Positions 1 through 10,329 of a stretch of 64,000 nucleotides of DNA are shown piece after piece (position 1 is the stretch's first letter; each line of letters opens with the position of its first letter). Under the pieces are notes generated by a model, which saw only the letters and a list, made by a program, of their open reading frames with translations, ran no database searches and had not been told where the DNA came from. This DNA comes from Hemileia vastatrix. Lineage: Eukaryota; Basidiomycota; Pucciniomycetes; Pucciniales; Zaghouaniaceae. The stretch is taken from NCBI GenBank assembly GCA_030280995.1, contig JASXTE010000017.1, forward strand, positions 17,295,498 to 17,359,497, given 5' to 3'. The translations under genes were made by a program, and so were the position numbers.

Positions 1-729
1 GCACAGTGAATAAGGTTGCACTGGTTACCAGAATTTAATCGGAAGTTTCCCAGAATTAATCCTATCATCTTTAATTTTTGTACACTTTTTAGTAAGTTTT
101 TAAGGTTTTAGATGAGTCCAGAAGTTTTTACAAGCTCAGGAGTACTCCAGACAAACTCAAGACAGACTCCAGAGGGAAAAATGGGGCACATGACATAAAT
201 AAGCATATAAGAGATGTAGAATTAGAATTAGAGGAGAAATTTAACTTAAAATTAACATATAAAACAATGCATAATACAACTACCATCATCAATTTTACAT
301 AACATCTTATAATTTGTAATACCCTTGTAAAAAACACTTTTTATATAACACTTCATAAATATTACACAACATCTCATAAATATATACTTATAGGGTCTCA
401 TTGTAGATGTTTTAACTTCAGGGACTCATTTATAACAACTTTTCACAAAATAAAAATGGCTTTATAAAAACATATAAATTCAATCATTTAAATAACTTTT
501 CTCAGTACAACTTTACTGTTGTATTTCATATCCCCAACAATAAGAATACCAATTCTTCATCTCAAAACCATCTAAATCAATTGTTAAATTTTTCTTTCTC
601 TATCAATTAGAAAATTCAGCTTATTTAATTGTGAACCCATATTTTACTTAAAGGAACATGGTTTTTTTCTGGTTATCCAACTCCCTTGGGTTCTGCTTAC
701 AGCAAGGCAACTGTAAGAGTCTTTCTACA
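1..729 (+). mobile_element. R1 LTR copy 1, uninterrupted
   Basis: This stretch matches two other copies in the window (9507-10184 plus 22466-22557, and in reverse 47956 down to 24725). The family starts TGCTCAG and ends TTTCTACA; here the first base lies just outside the window. The third copy has a 5-bp TSD and TG...CA ends, so the unit is read as a solo LTR. This copy is the intact reference: around 637-650 it holds the unbroken target into which the 12.3 kb CACTA-type element inserted in copy 2. It contains no coding region. The superfamily (Copia or Gypsy) cannot be told from the LTR alone. Confidence 0.75.
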
Positions 730-842
730 CCTGCTCTAATAAATAAGGTTTTAAAAGATCACAATGTCTCAAATCTGAAATCTCATTCAACACTACTTAT
801 GAGATTATTGTAAATATCAATACATGAGTAGACTGAGCCAGA

Positions 843-1500
843 AATAGAACTTACTAAATTTATCTCAATTATTGGCTCATTATTGTATCTTGTAGAAGGA
901 TCAAGGCCTTATTTTGTGTACCCATTCAAAATCCTGGAACATTTTGCATCAATAACAGGTAAATCTGATAGGTTTCCATGAATCATTTGCTGAAATATCT
1001 ACAATTCATGCAAGATCTGAAATTTCATCTTTTTCCTCATCAAAATCCCACTCCATCAACTGAAGTATACTGTGATGCTACTTGGGAAGGTGAATTTTTA
1101 GGAGCTACAGGCAGCCATATTTTAAAAATTAAAAACTGTCTAATTCTCTGGAAATAAAAATGACAATAAAGGTTCACAACCGCATCACTTCACCCAGAGC
1201 TTATGGAAATGTCCAATGCCACCCGTGAAGCCCTATGGATGAGAAATTTGATTTGTGAACTAGACTTGTGTCATGATTGCACAAAGATCTACTCAAATAA
1301 TAAGATTGTTATTGTTGTAGCTACAGATAATTCATCCAACAAGAGATTTTGTCACATTGATTGTGATTTTATTTTGTGAATGAACAGGTTCACAGGATAG
1401 AGGTAAACATTGAGTGGGGTTCATCAAAAGATCAGATAGTGGATCTATTAACAAAGAATATGGGCCCCAATATTTGGAGGGACACAATATCTTTATTAGG
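843..1500 (+). pseudogene. Ty1/Copia RT-RNase H remnant
   Basis: Frame by frame, this region translates to the C-terminal part of a Copia polyprotein. First comes the end of the reverse transcriptase (IIGSLLYLVEGSRPYFVYP, about 860-930). Then comes RNase H: YCDATW at about 1070, ATREALWMRNLICEL at about 1220, the HID motif at about 1355, and IEWGSSKDQIVDLLTKN at about 1405-1460. Stops and frameshifts occur at about 980, 1130 and 1377, and one block resembling GYVF...SWSSKKQ is decayed. No gag, protease or integrase is seen upstream. The match is to well-known Copia motifs and is secure; the piece cannot function. It lies just right of the R1 LTR, but a link between the two is not shown. Confidence 0.85.
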
Positions 1501-2501
1501 GGTATTTAAATATATTTTTACTATTATTATTGTTAATCTCTATTTCTCACTTTCTCTGTTCTCTCACTTTCTTTTCTTTTCTATTTCTTATACTGATGGG
1601 GAAATAACCAAGTGGGGGTATTATGTACCTAAGGACTTAGACTTGGAGATTTACTAAATTATGTACTTAGTTGTAGTACTTACACCTATGGAGAATCTAC
1701 ATGTTATCTCCAGTTCACTCTGGAGACAGCACTGATACTGCTTCCATAATAAAGCATAATAGCACCAACACTGGGGTATTTCAAAACTGAAATGACATGC
1801 TATTTTTATAAAGCAACCCTGGTCTTTTATGAGTAAAAATAAGACAGACGTTAATATACGAACTGCCCCTTAAAGTGGTCTTTGCCGCTGTTACCTAGTC
1901 AAATAAAATAGACAATATTATTGGGCAAGAAAGAAAAGACCTTGGTAAAGGTAAATACAAAGTCCAACCTTTTATGAGTAAAAATAAGACAGACGTTAAT
2001 ATACGAACTGCCCCTTAAAGTGGTCTTTGCCGCGGTTACCTAATTACAACAAATAGAGTATTAATAATTGTAAGAATCATTAGAAATAACTATATCTGAC
2101 CTAGTCAAATAAAATAGATAATATTATTGAGCAAGAAAGAAAAGACGGGAAAAATAGAAACATAACCCAATATTTAAATCAGTGACTCGCTCAATATGGG
2201 TATAGATGATTGAATAGCAAAAAGAAGAACGCCACAAAAAGACGTGAACGTCTACACATGTAAAGTGAAAATCTACTAAAATAAAGAAATAAAAATAGAA
2301 TATGATAATAGTATAGAAATAAATAAGTGTTCTTACATTTTATTCAAGCAACTCCTTATTCACATAAAAATTTGTCTTCATTATCTCTAAAATAGTCTAT
2401 TAATTTCAAAAACTAGAAGTTGGTATGTAATAGATAATTTGGGTTAAATACAGCTCTTAACTTAAGGGCAGATTTTCTAGCTTTGAAACCCCCTAATTTA
2501 C
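1501..2501. other. Non-coding stretch with a duplicated block
   Basis: After the Copia remnant there is no convincing gene. A purine run (AAGTGGGGG, about 1610) could be the old polypurine tract. The only clear structure is a duplicated pair of segments at 1814-2146, listed separately. The rest is AT-rich and unrecognised. Confidence 0.5.
1814..2146 (+). repeat. Two interleaved segment duplications
   Basis: Segment A, about 80 bp ending GTTACCT, occurs at about 1814-1897 and again at 1965-2042 with one or two changes. Segment B, about 46 bp beginning CTAGTCAAATAAAATAGA, occurs at about 1896-1941 and 2100-2146. Spacer sequence in the second A-B pair is longer. The near identity implies a recent local duplication. 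Confidence 0.8.
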
Positions 2502-3029
2502 CTGAAAAATTTGATACCCTCTCTAAATAGGGGGTAGCATAGTACTCAAATCAACATTAATTTAATGGTGAATAAAAAAAATGAAATACCTCAATTATTT
2601 TACAGAATTTTTTTTTGAAAATAGGGGGTGCCAGTTCTGGAAAATCTGCACTTACAAATAAACACTTAAATAATGTATCTGAGAAATTTGATACCCTCTC
2701 TAAATAGGGGGTATCAAAGTACTCCAATCAACATTAATTTAATGGTGAATAAAAAAAATGAAATACCTCAATTATTTTACAGAATTTTTTTTTGAAAATA
2801 GGGGGTGTCAGTTCTGGAAAATCTGCACTTACAAATAAACACTTAAATAATGTATCTGAAAAATTTGATACCCTCTCTAAATAGGGGGTATAAAAGTACT
2901 CCAATCAACATTAATTTAATGGTGAAAAAAAAATGAAATACCTCAATTATTTTACAGATTTTTTTTTTTGAAAATAGGGGGTGTCAGTTCTGGAAAATCT
3001 GCACTTACAAATCAACACTTAAATTTGAT
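2502..3029 (+). repeat. Three tandem units of 177-187 bp made of TIR-like sequence
   Basis: Units begin at 2502, 2679 and 2866, each with AAATTTGATACCCTCTCT. Each unit contains AAATAGGGGGTA near its start and AATAGGGGGTG(T/C)CAGTTCTGG near its end. Those motifs match the terminal inverted repeats of the Harbinger-like elements M1, M4 and M2. The second half also matches the left end of M4 (48031-48120). The array is therefore best read as tandem copies of an element end. Confidence 0.8.
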
Positions 3030-3519
3030 CAACTCCACACTAATCTAAGTGCAGATATCCAAGACACACTAGACTCAACACTGGTAGATTTCAAAAGTGA
3101 AATAAGTCACTTATTTCACTCAAATCTGCACTTTCTCAACCAAAAGTGCTGATTTCATCATACAGCCCATTTTGCCGATTTGTCAGCATCATCCCATTCA
3201 TAAAAAGCACTCTTCAAAATGAAACTACACAACTCAAAGCATTGTAGAGTGGGTATAAATATTTATATGCTACTTACTTTTTGTATCAGACAGGCTGTAC
3301 CAGGAGTCCAGTAAATGATATGTACTTTATTGAACCTGAAAGAGGTCAAATAAATATGTATATTATGTATATAAATTAAAATAATATAAAGCAATAAAAT
3401 TATATATTAAACTTATGAAAATATAATTAAAATAAGGGTTATATAAATTGTATATACAATTAAATCAGCATATAATAAATTATATTCTATGAAAATGGGT
3501 GCTTTTTTATGTATTTAAT
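3030..3519. other. Decayed left end of an M4-like element; AT-rich
   Basis: From 3030 to about 3300 the sequence follows the left, non-coding part of M4 (around 48100-48320) with many changes. From about 3340 to 3516 it is nearly pure A/T. No coding potential is seen. Confidence 0.5.
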
Positions 3520-3979
3520 AGGGGGTCTCAAACATTACCAAACACTCCTAAAATTCTTCATTTGAAAAATACCACAAAAATATGCCATGAAACATTGTTG
3601 ATTTGGTACTTGGGGTTTCAAGAATGGGGTCAAATATGTCCTACTTTTGTACAATTTTCTTTGCCACAACTCACCCTAAAAGTACCCACATCTTCCCAAT
3701 CAGCTGCGCATCACCTTCCATCCATCCTCACCCATATCCTCCATGTCACAACTATACTCCCCCAGTTCATTTCAAAATCAATTTTTTCTCTTTCACACCA
3801 CAGTAAGCCCATTACATTTTATTCTGTTTTTTTTGAAAAAGTTCCTGCTCAAATTTCTATACTCACAACTTCTTATTTTTATACAAGGCATCATAAATTT
3901 TTAAAATCTTTGTAAGTTTCTCCTTTTTTCAACAAAAGTTTCATTTTTCATTAATTTCTTTGTTTAGTGTTAATTTATC

Positions 3980-5198
3980 ATGCCTCACCCAAAATCTACT
4001 TCTAAAAAATTTACTTAATTGAAACTGTCTGACCTTCAGATTGTAATTAAATATTTGTAAATTAAATCTAATTTTGATGCCTGTTTTGGCTTAGCAAAGT
4101 AAATTCAAGTTGGTTGTCCACCTGCATCAAACTTGAGGGGCTTTAATCAAATGGGAGTGGAGTTGAAATAAAAAAATTAAGGTAAGATGCATTTTGCAAC
4201 AAAGCAAATTAGGGAAAGATTCAAAAACTATCAAACAAAATACAAGAAAGCAAAAATGGCTTCTTCTTCAACTGGGTTTGAATTTACCAAAGATGATGAA
4301 AAGCATGGAATCACATCTGTTTCTGAAAAACTCAACTCTATGTGTCCTCTTTATGATCAAATGTACAAAATCTTTGGACAAAGGCCCAATTTCAGCCCCT
4401 TGCACATGAATCAAGGCCCAAGAATTGCTGAGTCTCATACAAATAGTCAAGATTTTCCTTTAGATCCTTCACTTGACTCTTTAGAATTTGGAGAACCATC
4501 TGCATATTCTGACATTGAGCTTAATGAGACCATGGTAGTAAGACTAAACTACTTTTGCTATTATTTTTTCTTTTGTAGTGCTGATTTACTCCCCATGTAT
4601 AAACCAGACCCAAGCCTCATCAAATCTAGAACTTTTTAAGGAAGTAGTGGACAATGAAAGATTAGATGATAAAGAGCTAACCACTCCTAGAAACAGACTC
4701 AATCAAAGAGCTTCTGCTAGTTTTGGGACAACTCAATCAACATCAAAGGCTTTTTTTCTTCTTATGGGGAGATTGTTAATAAATGCAAACAAGGTTATAT
4801 TTTTTACTTTTTTTTTGACTAGAGAATTTTTCCTAATTTATTTCTCTTAATCTTAAAAGTTAAATTTGTTTCAGAAAAAGAACAAGAGAAAATTGAAATC
4901 ATAAAAGTGGAGTCTCATGAAAGAAATTCAGAAAATCAATTACTTTTGAGGAAAAGAAGTGGTTTCATTCACAATCAAAGGAAGAAATTTTTTTATAAAT
5001 TGAGAAAGATTTTTTATATCTGGAGAGGAAGAAGATTAAAATTCAAAGAGAAGATGATGAAAAATTCAAAAATAATCAATTTCAATTGGAAAATGCCAAA
5101 ATTCAGTTACAAGCTGATGAATTAAAAATGAAGAAACTCAATGCTGAAAATCAAGAAATCAAGCTTTTTTACTTGCCTGCCTTAATTCAACTAAGTCA
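3980..5198 (+). pseudogene. Myb/SANT-like transposon accessory protein, broken
   Basis: Homologous to the minus-strand gene of M2 (63659-62250) and the one in M4. The likely start is ATG at 3980. A SANT/Myb-type segment (KSNFDACFGLAK..., GCPPASNLRGFNQMG) is interrupted by four or five stops. An open stretch from 4187 follows, with RERFKNYQTKYKKAK and VSEKLNSMCPLYDQMYKIFG. A probable intron starts with gtagta at about 4534 and ends ttttgtag at about 4579. The 3' part (about 4880-5160) encodes a charged coiled coil (ERKKIKIQRED, KMKKLNAENQEIK) split over frames. In PIF/Harbinger elements such a Myb-like protein usually helps the transposase bind element ends and enter the nucleus; that role here is inference. 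It cannot give an intact product. Confidence 0.7.
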
Positions 5199-5250
5199 AA
5201 TTCTAATATTAAAGAGTTTCTTTCTTTAATTAGTTAAAATTAAGTAAATA

Positions 5251-5535
5251 TTAATATATTTCTTTCAGAGTTTCTTCTTTAATATCAACATGAAATTTTT
5301 CCAACAATTCATGTATCTCCTTCCTTAGATCTTTAAACTCTTCAACATTTTTTTGTCTAAATAAAATTCTTATATCTAATAATCTAGATCCTACTCTGTC
5401 AATCATAGTTTCTATTTTTTCATCAATTACGTTTATGAATTTTTCTTTTGTCTTTGATTTATCACTTTCTTTTATTTTTTCCCAAATACTATCATCATCC
5501 ACAGATTCTTTTCTTTTGCTTTTTTTGACCACCAA
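5251..5535 (-). CDS. Small charged coiled-coil ORF, unknown
   Basis: An uninterrupted minus-strand frame of about 94 codons. It lacks an ATG at its 5' end: the frame opens just after ...gacttag (about 5548), which could be a splice acceptor, so it may be a terminal exon. Composition is Lys/Glu/Ile-rich with heptad-like spacing, for example EEFKDLRKEIHELLEKF near the C-terminus. It lies tail to tail with the Myb pseudogene of M1, 50 bp away. In M2 the last part of the Myb gene has a weakly similar motif (VEEIERLKKLLD), so this could be a fragment of a second, inverted copy of that C-terminus. I do not recognise it otherwise. Confidence 0.35.
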   Translation of the reverse strand: MVVKKSKRKESVDDDSIWEKIKESDKSKTKEKFINVIDEKIETMIDRVGSRLLDIRILFRQKNVEEFKDLRKEIHELLEKFHVDIKEETLKEIY

Positions 5536-5569
5536 ATTATTTCTAAGTCATAAAAATTTATGTCTATTT

Positions 5570-5720
5570 TTTTTTTGAAATACCCTCTCCTGCTATTTAC
5601 TGTAGCAAGGGGTGGGGATCACCATTTTTTTCTAAGTCAGAAAAACATTTAATTTAAAAAAATTGGAAATACCTTCCCCTGTGTTTTATTGAAGTAGGGG
5701 AATAGATTGCCAAAATATAT
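5570..5720 (-). repeat. CCCC...GGGG internal repeat units of M1 (2 copies)
   Basis: Two inverted copies of the unit seen in tandem at 24180-24400 and 61690-62190. On the minus strand each reads CACCCCTTNCTNCAGTAAA...GCAGGGGAGGGTATTTC or close to it. The C and G runs at the two ends can pair. They lie between the Myb gene and the dioxygenase-downstream relic, as in M2. Confidence 0.7.
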
Positions 5721-6060
5721 TTTCATTGCATAAATTATCATGTGAACAAGTCTTATAAGATAATTAAAAAAACTAAATTAATGACAATACAAGTAAAAAT
5801 GTGAGTGGAAATTTTCTGTGACCAAAGTCAGTGAAATAAAACACAAATGTATACATGAACCTCATAAGAAAAAACATTTACCCATGATTACTGTTATAAG
5901 ACACATGGCCTGATGTCTCATTAATTTAGGTAGGTAGATTATCATATATGAACCTGTAAAATTTTAATTTGTGAAATAAAAATAAAAGTTGACAACCTAT
6001 ATTACATCCCATACTTAATCAAAATTGGATGAAACTTACCTAAAAAACTCTCCTCAAACT
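5721..6060 (-). other. Relic of the dioxygenase 3' flank in M1
   Basis: No ORF. Read on the minus strand, parts of this stretch follow the sequence after the dioxygenase gene in M2 (61450-61680) and C2 (24000-24180). Shared anchors include TATAACAGTAATCATG and TTGTCATTAATTTA. The dioxygenase coding region itself is missing. Confidence 0.5.
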
Positions 6061-7080
6061 ACCTGAAAGAAATAGTCAAATTAAATGTCAAAAAAGAGTC
6101 CCAGATGTTTAACAAAAGAGTCCCAAATGTTGCAAAACATAGTCCCAAAATATCCAAAAAGTGTTCCAAAATTTTCCAAAAATGTGTCCATAAATTTTCC
6201 TAAAAGTGTTCCAAAAGTTTCCAAAAAAAATTTCTTGAAAGTCCCCTGAAACCTCCCTAAAAATTTCCAGAAAAGTGCCAAAAGTATTCCAAAAAAGTGC
6301 CAAAAAGTGCCAAAAAAAAGTTACAAAAATCATCCAAAAAAGTATCAAAACAACTTTAAAATGATTTAAAATGCTTTTAAAATGTTTCTAAATGGTTTCC
6401 AATGGTTTCTGAGACTTTCCAAATTGACTTAGTGACAAAATAAACCTAAAATAGCCCAAAACACTACGCAATATAGGGGGTGGACTTGCTAGCAAGTCCT
6501 CAACCTGAACTCAGATGGAACTCAGATGGAACTCAGACTGAACTCAGACTGAACCCATACTGAACTCAACTTGAACACCCACCTAAAACTGTTCTGCTGA
6601 GTGGTGTTCATCCCTGATTGTATGGTTCCTTTATCAATAGCTCAATGTGTGTTCAATCTATGGTGAGTTTGGGTCCAAGGTTGCGGACTTGCTAGCAAGT
6701 CCGCCCCCCATATTGTGTGGTGAAAACACCTAAAATTCACTGAAATATGATTGGAAAAAGTTTCTGAAAGTTTTAACAAATAATTTACAAAAAACAGGCT
6801 AAAAAACCTCATAGTATGTAGAAATTTCTTGGAAAATGTTCCCAAATTGTTTCTGAATGATTCTGAAGCAATTTAGCAAAGAAAAAGGCCAAAAAAGTGA
6901 AAATTCCTAAAAATGACCAAAAACACCAAAAAGTCAATAAATCAAGAATAAAAATGATAGAGAAAAAGAAAAAAAGAAAAAAATAGGGGGAAATAGAAAT
7001 AATTACAGATAAATCAGCAGTCAAAACAAAAAAGATGATAAAAAAAAGAAACAAAAAAGAAAAAAGAAAAAAGACATTTA
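6060..7080. repeat. Degenerate C/A-rich low-complexity tract
   Basis: Endless variants of CCAAAAAGTGTTCCAAAATTTTCC run from 6060 to 6461, stop at the inserted MITE, and resume to about 7080. The minus strand gives Phe-rich frames that are artefacts of the repeat. It takes the place of the T-rich and pyrimidine repeats that follow the transposase in M2 (58750-59220). Confidence 0.6.
6462..6722 (+). mobile_element. CACTA-type MITE copy 1 (261 bp)
   Basis: The left TIR CACTACGCAATATAGGGGG and the inverse of the right end (CACCACACAATATGGGGGG) match over about 38 bp. Each TIR is followed inward by the same perfect 18-bp palindrome GGACTTGCTAGCAAGTCC (6482-6499 and 6685-6702). Flanks are aaa on both sides. 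The left half holds about seven short GAACTCAGA-type repeats. CACTA termini and a 3-bp TSD point to the CACTA/EnSpm superfamily. No coding capacity. Confidence 0.8.
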
Positions 7081-7369
7081 AATTAGCAATTAAAGTAAAA
7101 AATGAGAAAGTGGCTTACTTTGAGTGCTGTGAAGTGAGAAGTATCAGAACCAACAATGAATGATGGAAGTTAGATATGAAGAGAAGATGAAATGTCTTAG
7201 TGAGACAAAATCTTAGAAATGTTATGCAATTTCAAGTCTGGGAGCTGGACCAAAACAAATGAGACTGAGAAACTGGGGAATTTCATTGGAAAAAATTATT
7301 ACACCAAAAAAAAATTAAATAAGTTAAGCTAAACCCTCAAAATGAGAAAGAGTGATTGGTAGTATTTTA
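7081..7369 (-). other. 3' flank of transposase remnant in M1
   Basis: AT-rich with no ORF. On the minus strand it loosely follows the sequence downstream of the M2 transposase (58560-58720). Confidence 0.35.
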
Positions 7370-7815
7370 GCACACATAGAACTGGGTTGAGATGATGAAG
7401 TACTGTTAAATTGTATTGGTGGAGATGGATCAGGAATCTCATCTTCATAAAGCTCATTCCATCCATCTTTTAAGTTAGCAAGAAGATTGTGGAATATAAG
7501 ACAAGCAGTAATAAAGTCTACAGAAACCTGATCTTAAATTTTTCAAGTAAACTAAGAAATCCAGGAAAAGTTATACAAAACATCTGTTGAAAGCTAGCCT
7601 CAGGAATGTTTGCAAAAAAATCAAGGTGATATCAAGGCTGGTGTCATATGGAAGATGTTCTATGAAATAAGTATTGGTTCTCCAAAATGTCACACATGAA
7701 AGCCAAGTTAATTTCTGCATCAGAAGTGGTATCAGAGTTAACTACTAGATTAACAGCTACAGCAGCAGCATTAGTCTCAAGTTGATGGTGGACTGAAAGT
7801 GGCATGTTATGTTAG
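7370..7815 (-). pseudogene. PIF/Harbinger transposase, internally deleted remnant
   Basis: On the minus strand the 5' part (about 7815-7560) encodes a piece resembling the N-terminal region (CDILENQYFIEHLPYD). It then jumps to the C-terminal segment (about 7510-7370: IFHNLLANLKDGWNELYED). That segment matches the M2 transposase tail (IILHNILADLKDEWNDLYEE at about 58255-58315). The whole DDE catalytic core is missing. The gene is convergent with the Myb pseudogene of the same element, the same arrangement as in M2. Non-functional. Confidence 0.65.
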
Positions 7816-8148
7816 TGAACAGTGATAAAGATCAAGGGTAAGTGTATGATTATGAGATTGATTAAGTTCTTGTAAGTCATATAAATCACTCATATAAATA
7901 AGACCTTAAGAATTAGGTGAAAAAAATCTAGGTGTTGGCGCTTTTTTACCTAGTGCTGACTAATCATGTTTATGAAGGAAAGTGTTTTTATGACTTGTTT
8001 GACCCAAAAGAAGATGTGTTTGGGAACAAATATACTGTTGAGATACCCCTTTCCAGGGCAGGTGTATTTCATTTTTTGATGGTGGGTTTGGTACCTTTTT
8101 TGTGGTGTGTTTTTGTGGTGTGTTTAATAATGTTCAAGACCCTCTAAT

Positions 8149-9506
8149 AATTATAAAATAATAATTAATAAATTATAATTTTATGATATAATTATAGGTA
8201 ATAAATTTAACTTAAAATTCAATTAATTATCTAATTATATATAAATATTAAATAATACCATTCATATTTTATAATCTGTAATTATTGGGAACTTTTTTGA
8301 CTAATAATTGTGTCATCAAAGTATTAAACAAGTTAAAAAACTATATTAAATAAAATATTAATGTTTTACTTTAAAAATTGGTAATTTTATTAAAAAAATA
8401 CTTTTTGGACTTATAATAATTATTATACTAATAAAAAGTTTAAAATAATTATTTAATAATGTTTTATACTAAATTAATTAATTAAATTTATTATATGCAT
8501 TCAAATATTATACTTTTTATGTTTCACTTAAATTGGTTATTATTTAAAAAATTATAAGACATGTTTTGAAATTAAATAACTAATTATTATATGTCTCACA
8601 CTTATTTAACTTCTCACTAAGCTTATTGTAAATTTTTGGGTCTACTTTTGTGGATGTTTGGGCTCTTATTCATATATCTTAGTTATATGTGTCACCTTTA
8701 CTCTTACATTTTATTATTTTAGTTTTTTTTATGTTTCACTTAGTTTAATATTTTTTTTAAAATTTTTGAGGAGCTTCATAGAGCCCCTTGCCTATATAGA
8801 GGCCTTGGGTAACCCCCTTTAGCCTCATAAGCTATATTATTTTTATTACCTTATCTTTATTTTACATAAAATAAATACAAAAGTTATATTTACCATTTAA
8901 GTTTTTATGGCGGCACTGTTCTCCCAAAGATTCAAAAGTTATATAATTTAATTAAGGTTTCTTTAAGAGATTTTTAATATTAGTAACTGTTTTATTAAGC
9001 AGAGAGAATATTAAGTACTTACACATCAATAAAACCCCCTTTAAAAACTACAAGTTTATTCTAGACTCATTACTTTGTCATCATTTGTTCATCACTTTTT
9101 TCTCATTCCCCTGTTTTCCTCTTCTCCTCCTTCTCCTCCTTCTAGAAAACTGGTGTGGTAGTCTAAAGTATAGTGTAGCACTTAGAAATATTTTTAAATG
9201 GATTATGGAAGATTATTTTAGAGATTGGAAAGGCCAATCTAATTTTATATATTTTTATTATTAAAAGAATGAATGGTTTTATTGTGTAAATGGGTAAGTT
9301 ATACAAGTCAAGATAAAACAATTATTTAATGGTCAAGAAATGAAAGTATAGGCTTAAAAAGTGAATGGAATTAAATTTCAGGAGTCTAAAGAGCCTTTAG
9401 AAATTTTTAGGGAATTTTTACTATTTTTCTTATATTTTTAATAATTGTATAAAGTATTTTCGATTATTTTTTATTTTTGATAGTTTAATTTTCTTTAATA
9501 ATTTTT
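8149..9506. other. AT-rich spacer, no gene recognised
   Basis: Very AT-rich; the longest frames are short and unconvincing. By position it could be the left part of element C2, whose right part starts at 22558 beyond the split R1 LTR. A pyrimidine patch at 9050-9150 resembles the region after the M2 transposase, but the match is too weak to call. Confidence 0.4.
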
Positions 9507-10184
9507 AGCTCAGAGAATAGGGTTATGCTGGATACCAAAAATTTAGTTGGAGGTTCCCCAGATGTAACACTATCATCATTAATTTTTGTAGACTTTTTAT
9601 TAAGGTTTTAAATTTCTAATTGAGTTCAGAAGTCAATATGAGCTCTGGAATATTTCAGAAAAATTTCATACAAACTCTGGGATACTCCAGACAAACTCCA
9701 GTGGACTACTGATGAAAAAGTGGGAACATGACTTAACTATGCATATACCGGCTGTAGACTCAAAATTAAGGAGATCTAGCTAACATATACAACTTATCAT
9801 ACAACAACCAACAACACATAATATGAAAAACATCATCATTTTAAATAACATTTCATATTTTGTAATACCCTAATAAATATAACATTCTTTATATAAAATT
9901 TCATATATTTTATTCAATTTTTCATAAATATATACATATAGGGTACCATTGTTGAGGTCTCAACTTCAGGGAATCAATTTTAACATCTGCCTATAAAAAT
10001 AAAATTTTGTAAAAATATAAATGTTCAATCATTTAAATAACTTTTCTAAGTACAACTTTAATGTTGTATTTCTTCATCCTATGTTTAAGAAAACCAAATC
10101 AAAATCTCGAAAACATCTATTTTTTTTTCAGATGGTCTTTCTTTATCAAGTAGAAGCATTATCTTAGTTAATTGTAACTCCATA
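9507..10184 (+). mobile_element. R1 LTR copy 2, left part
   Basis: Aligns with copy 1 (1 to about 640) from GCTCAGAGAATAGGG onward. It ends at the ata TSD (10182-10184) of the CACTA-type element. The remaining 92 bp are at 22466-22557. I found no clear TSD around the complete R1 copy. Confidence 0.75.
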
Positions 10185-10329
10185 CACCACACAATATTTG
10201 GGGGGGGACTTGCTAGTAAGTCCTCAACTTGAACTTAGATGGAACACAGATGGAACTCAGACTGAACTTATAATGAACTGATACTGAACTTTACTTTGAA
10301 CTCATCTTCAGCTCTTAACCAATAATGGA

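Larger units (their letters stand above)
3520..8145 (+). mobile_element. M1: PIF/Harbinger-like transposon, deletion derivative
   Basis: Imperfect TIRs bound this 4.6 kb element: AGGGGGTCTCAAACATTACC at 3520 against the reverse complement of the sequence ending at 8145. The 3-bp flank aat is present on both sides (3517-3519 and 8146-8148). Inside are a Myb/SANT-like pseudogene (+), a 94-codon ORF (-), two CCCC...GGGG repeat units, a relic of the dioxygenase 3' region (about 5720-6000, minus), a low-complexity region, an inserted CACTA-type MITE and a small transposase remnant (-). The gene order mirrors M2 in inverted orientation. The dioxygenase coding part and most of the transposase are gone, so M1 is non-autonomous. 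Confidence 0.75.

Noticed and set aside
1376..1657. 93-codon ORF as a stand-alone gene
   Set aside because: The first third is the end of a Copia RNase H domain (IEWGSSKDQIVDLLTKN); the rest is read-through.
6081..6348. Phe/Trp-rich minus-strand ORFs that look like membrane proteins
   Set aside because: They are translations of a degenerate CCAAAAAGTG repeat in two overlapping frames, with no start context.
7932..8147. 71-codon ORF at the right end of M1
   Set aside because: It runs through the TIR of M1 and has no homologous frame in the other elements.
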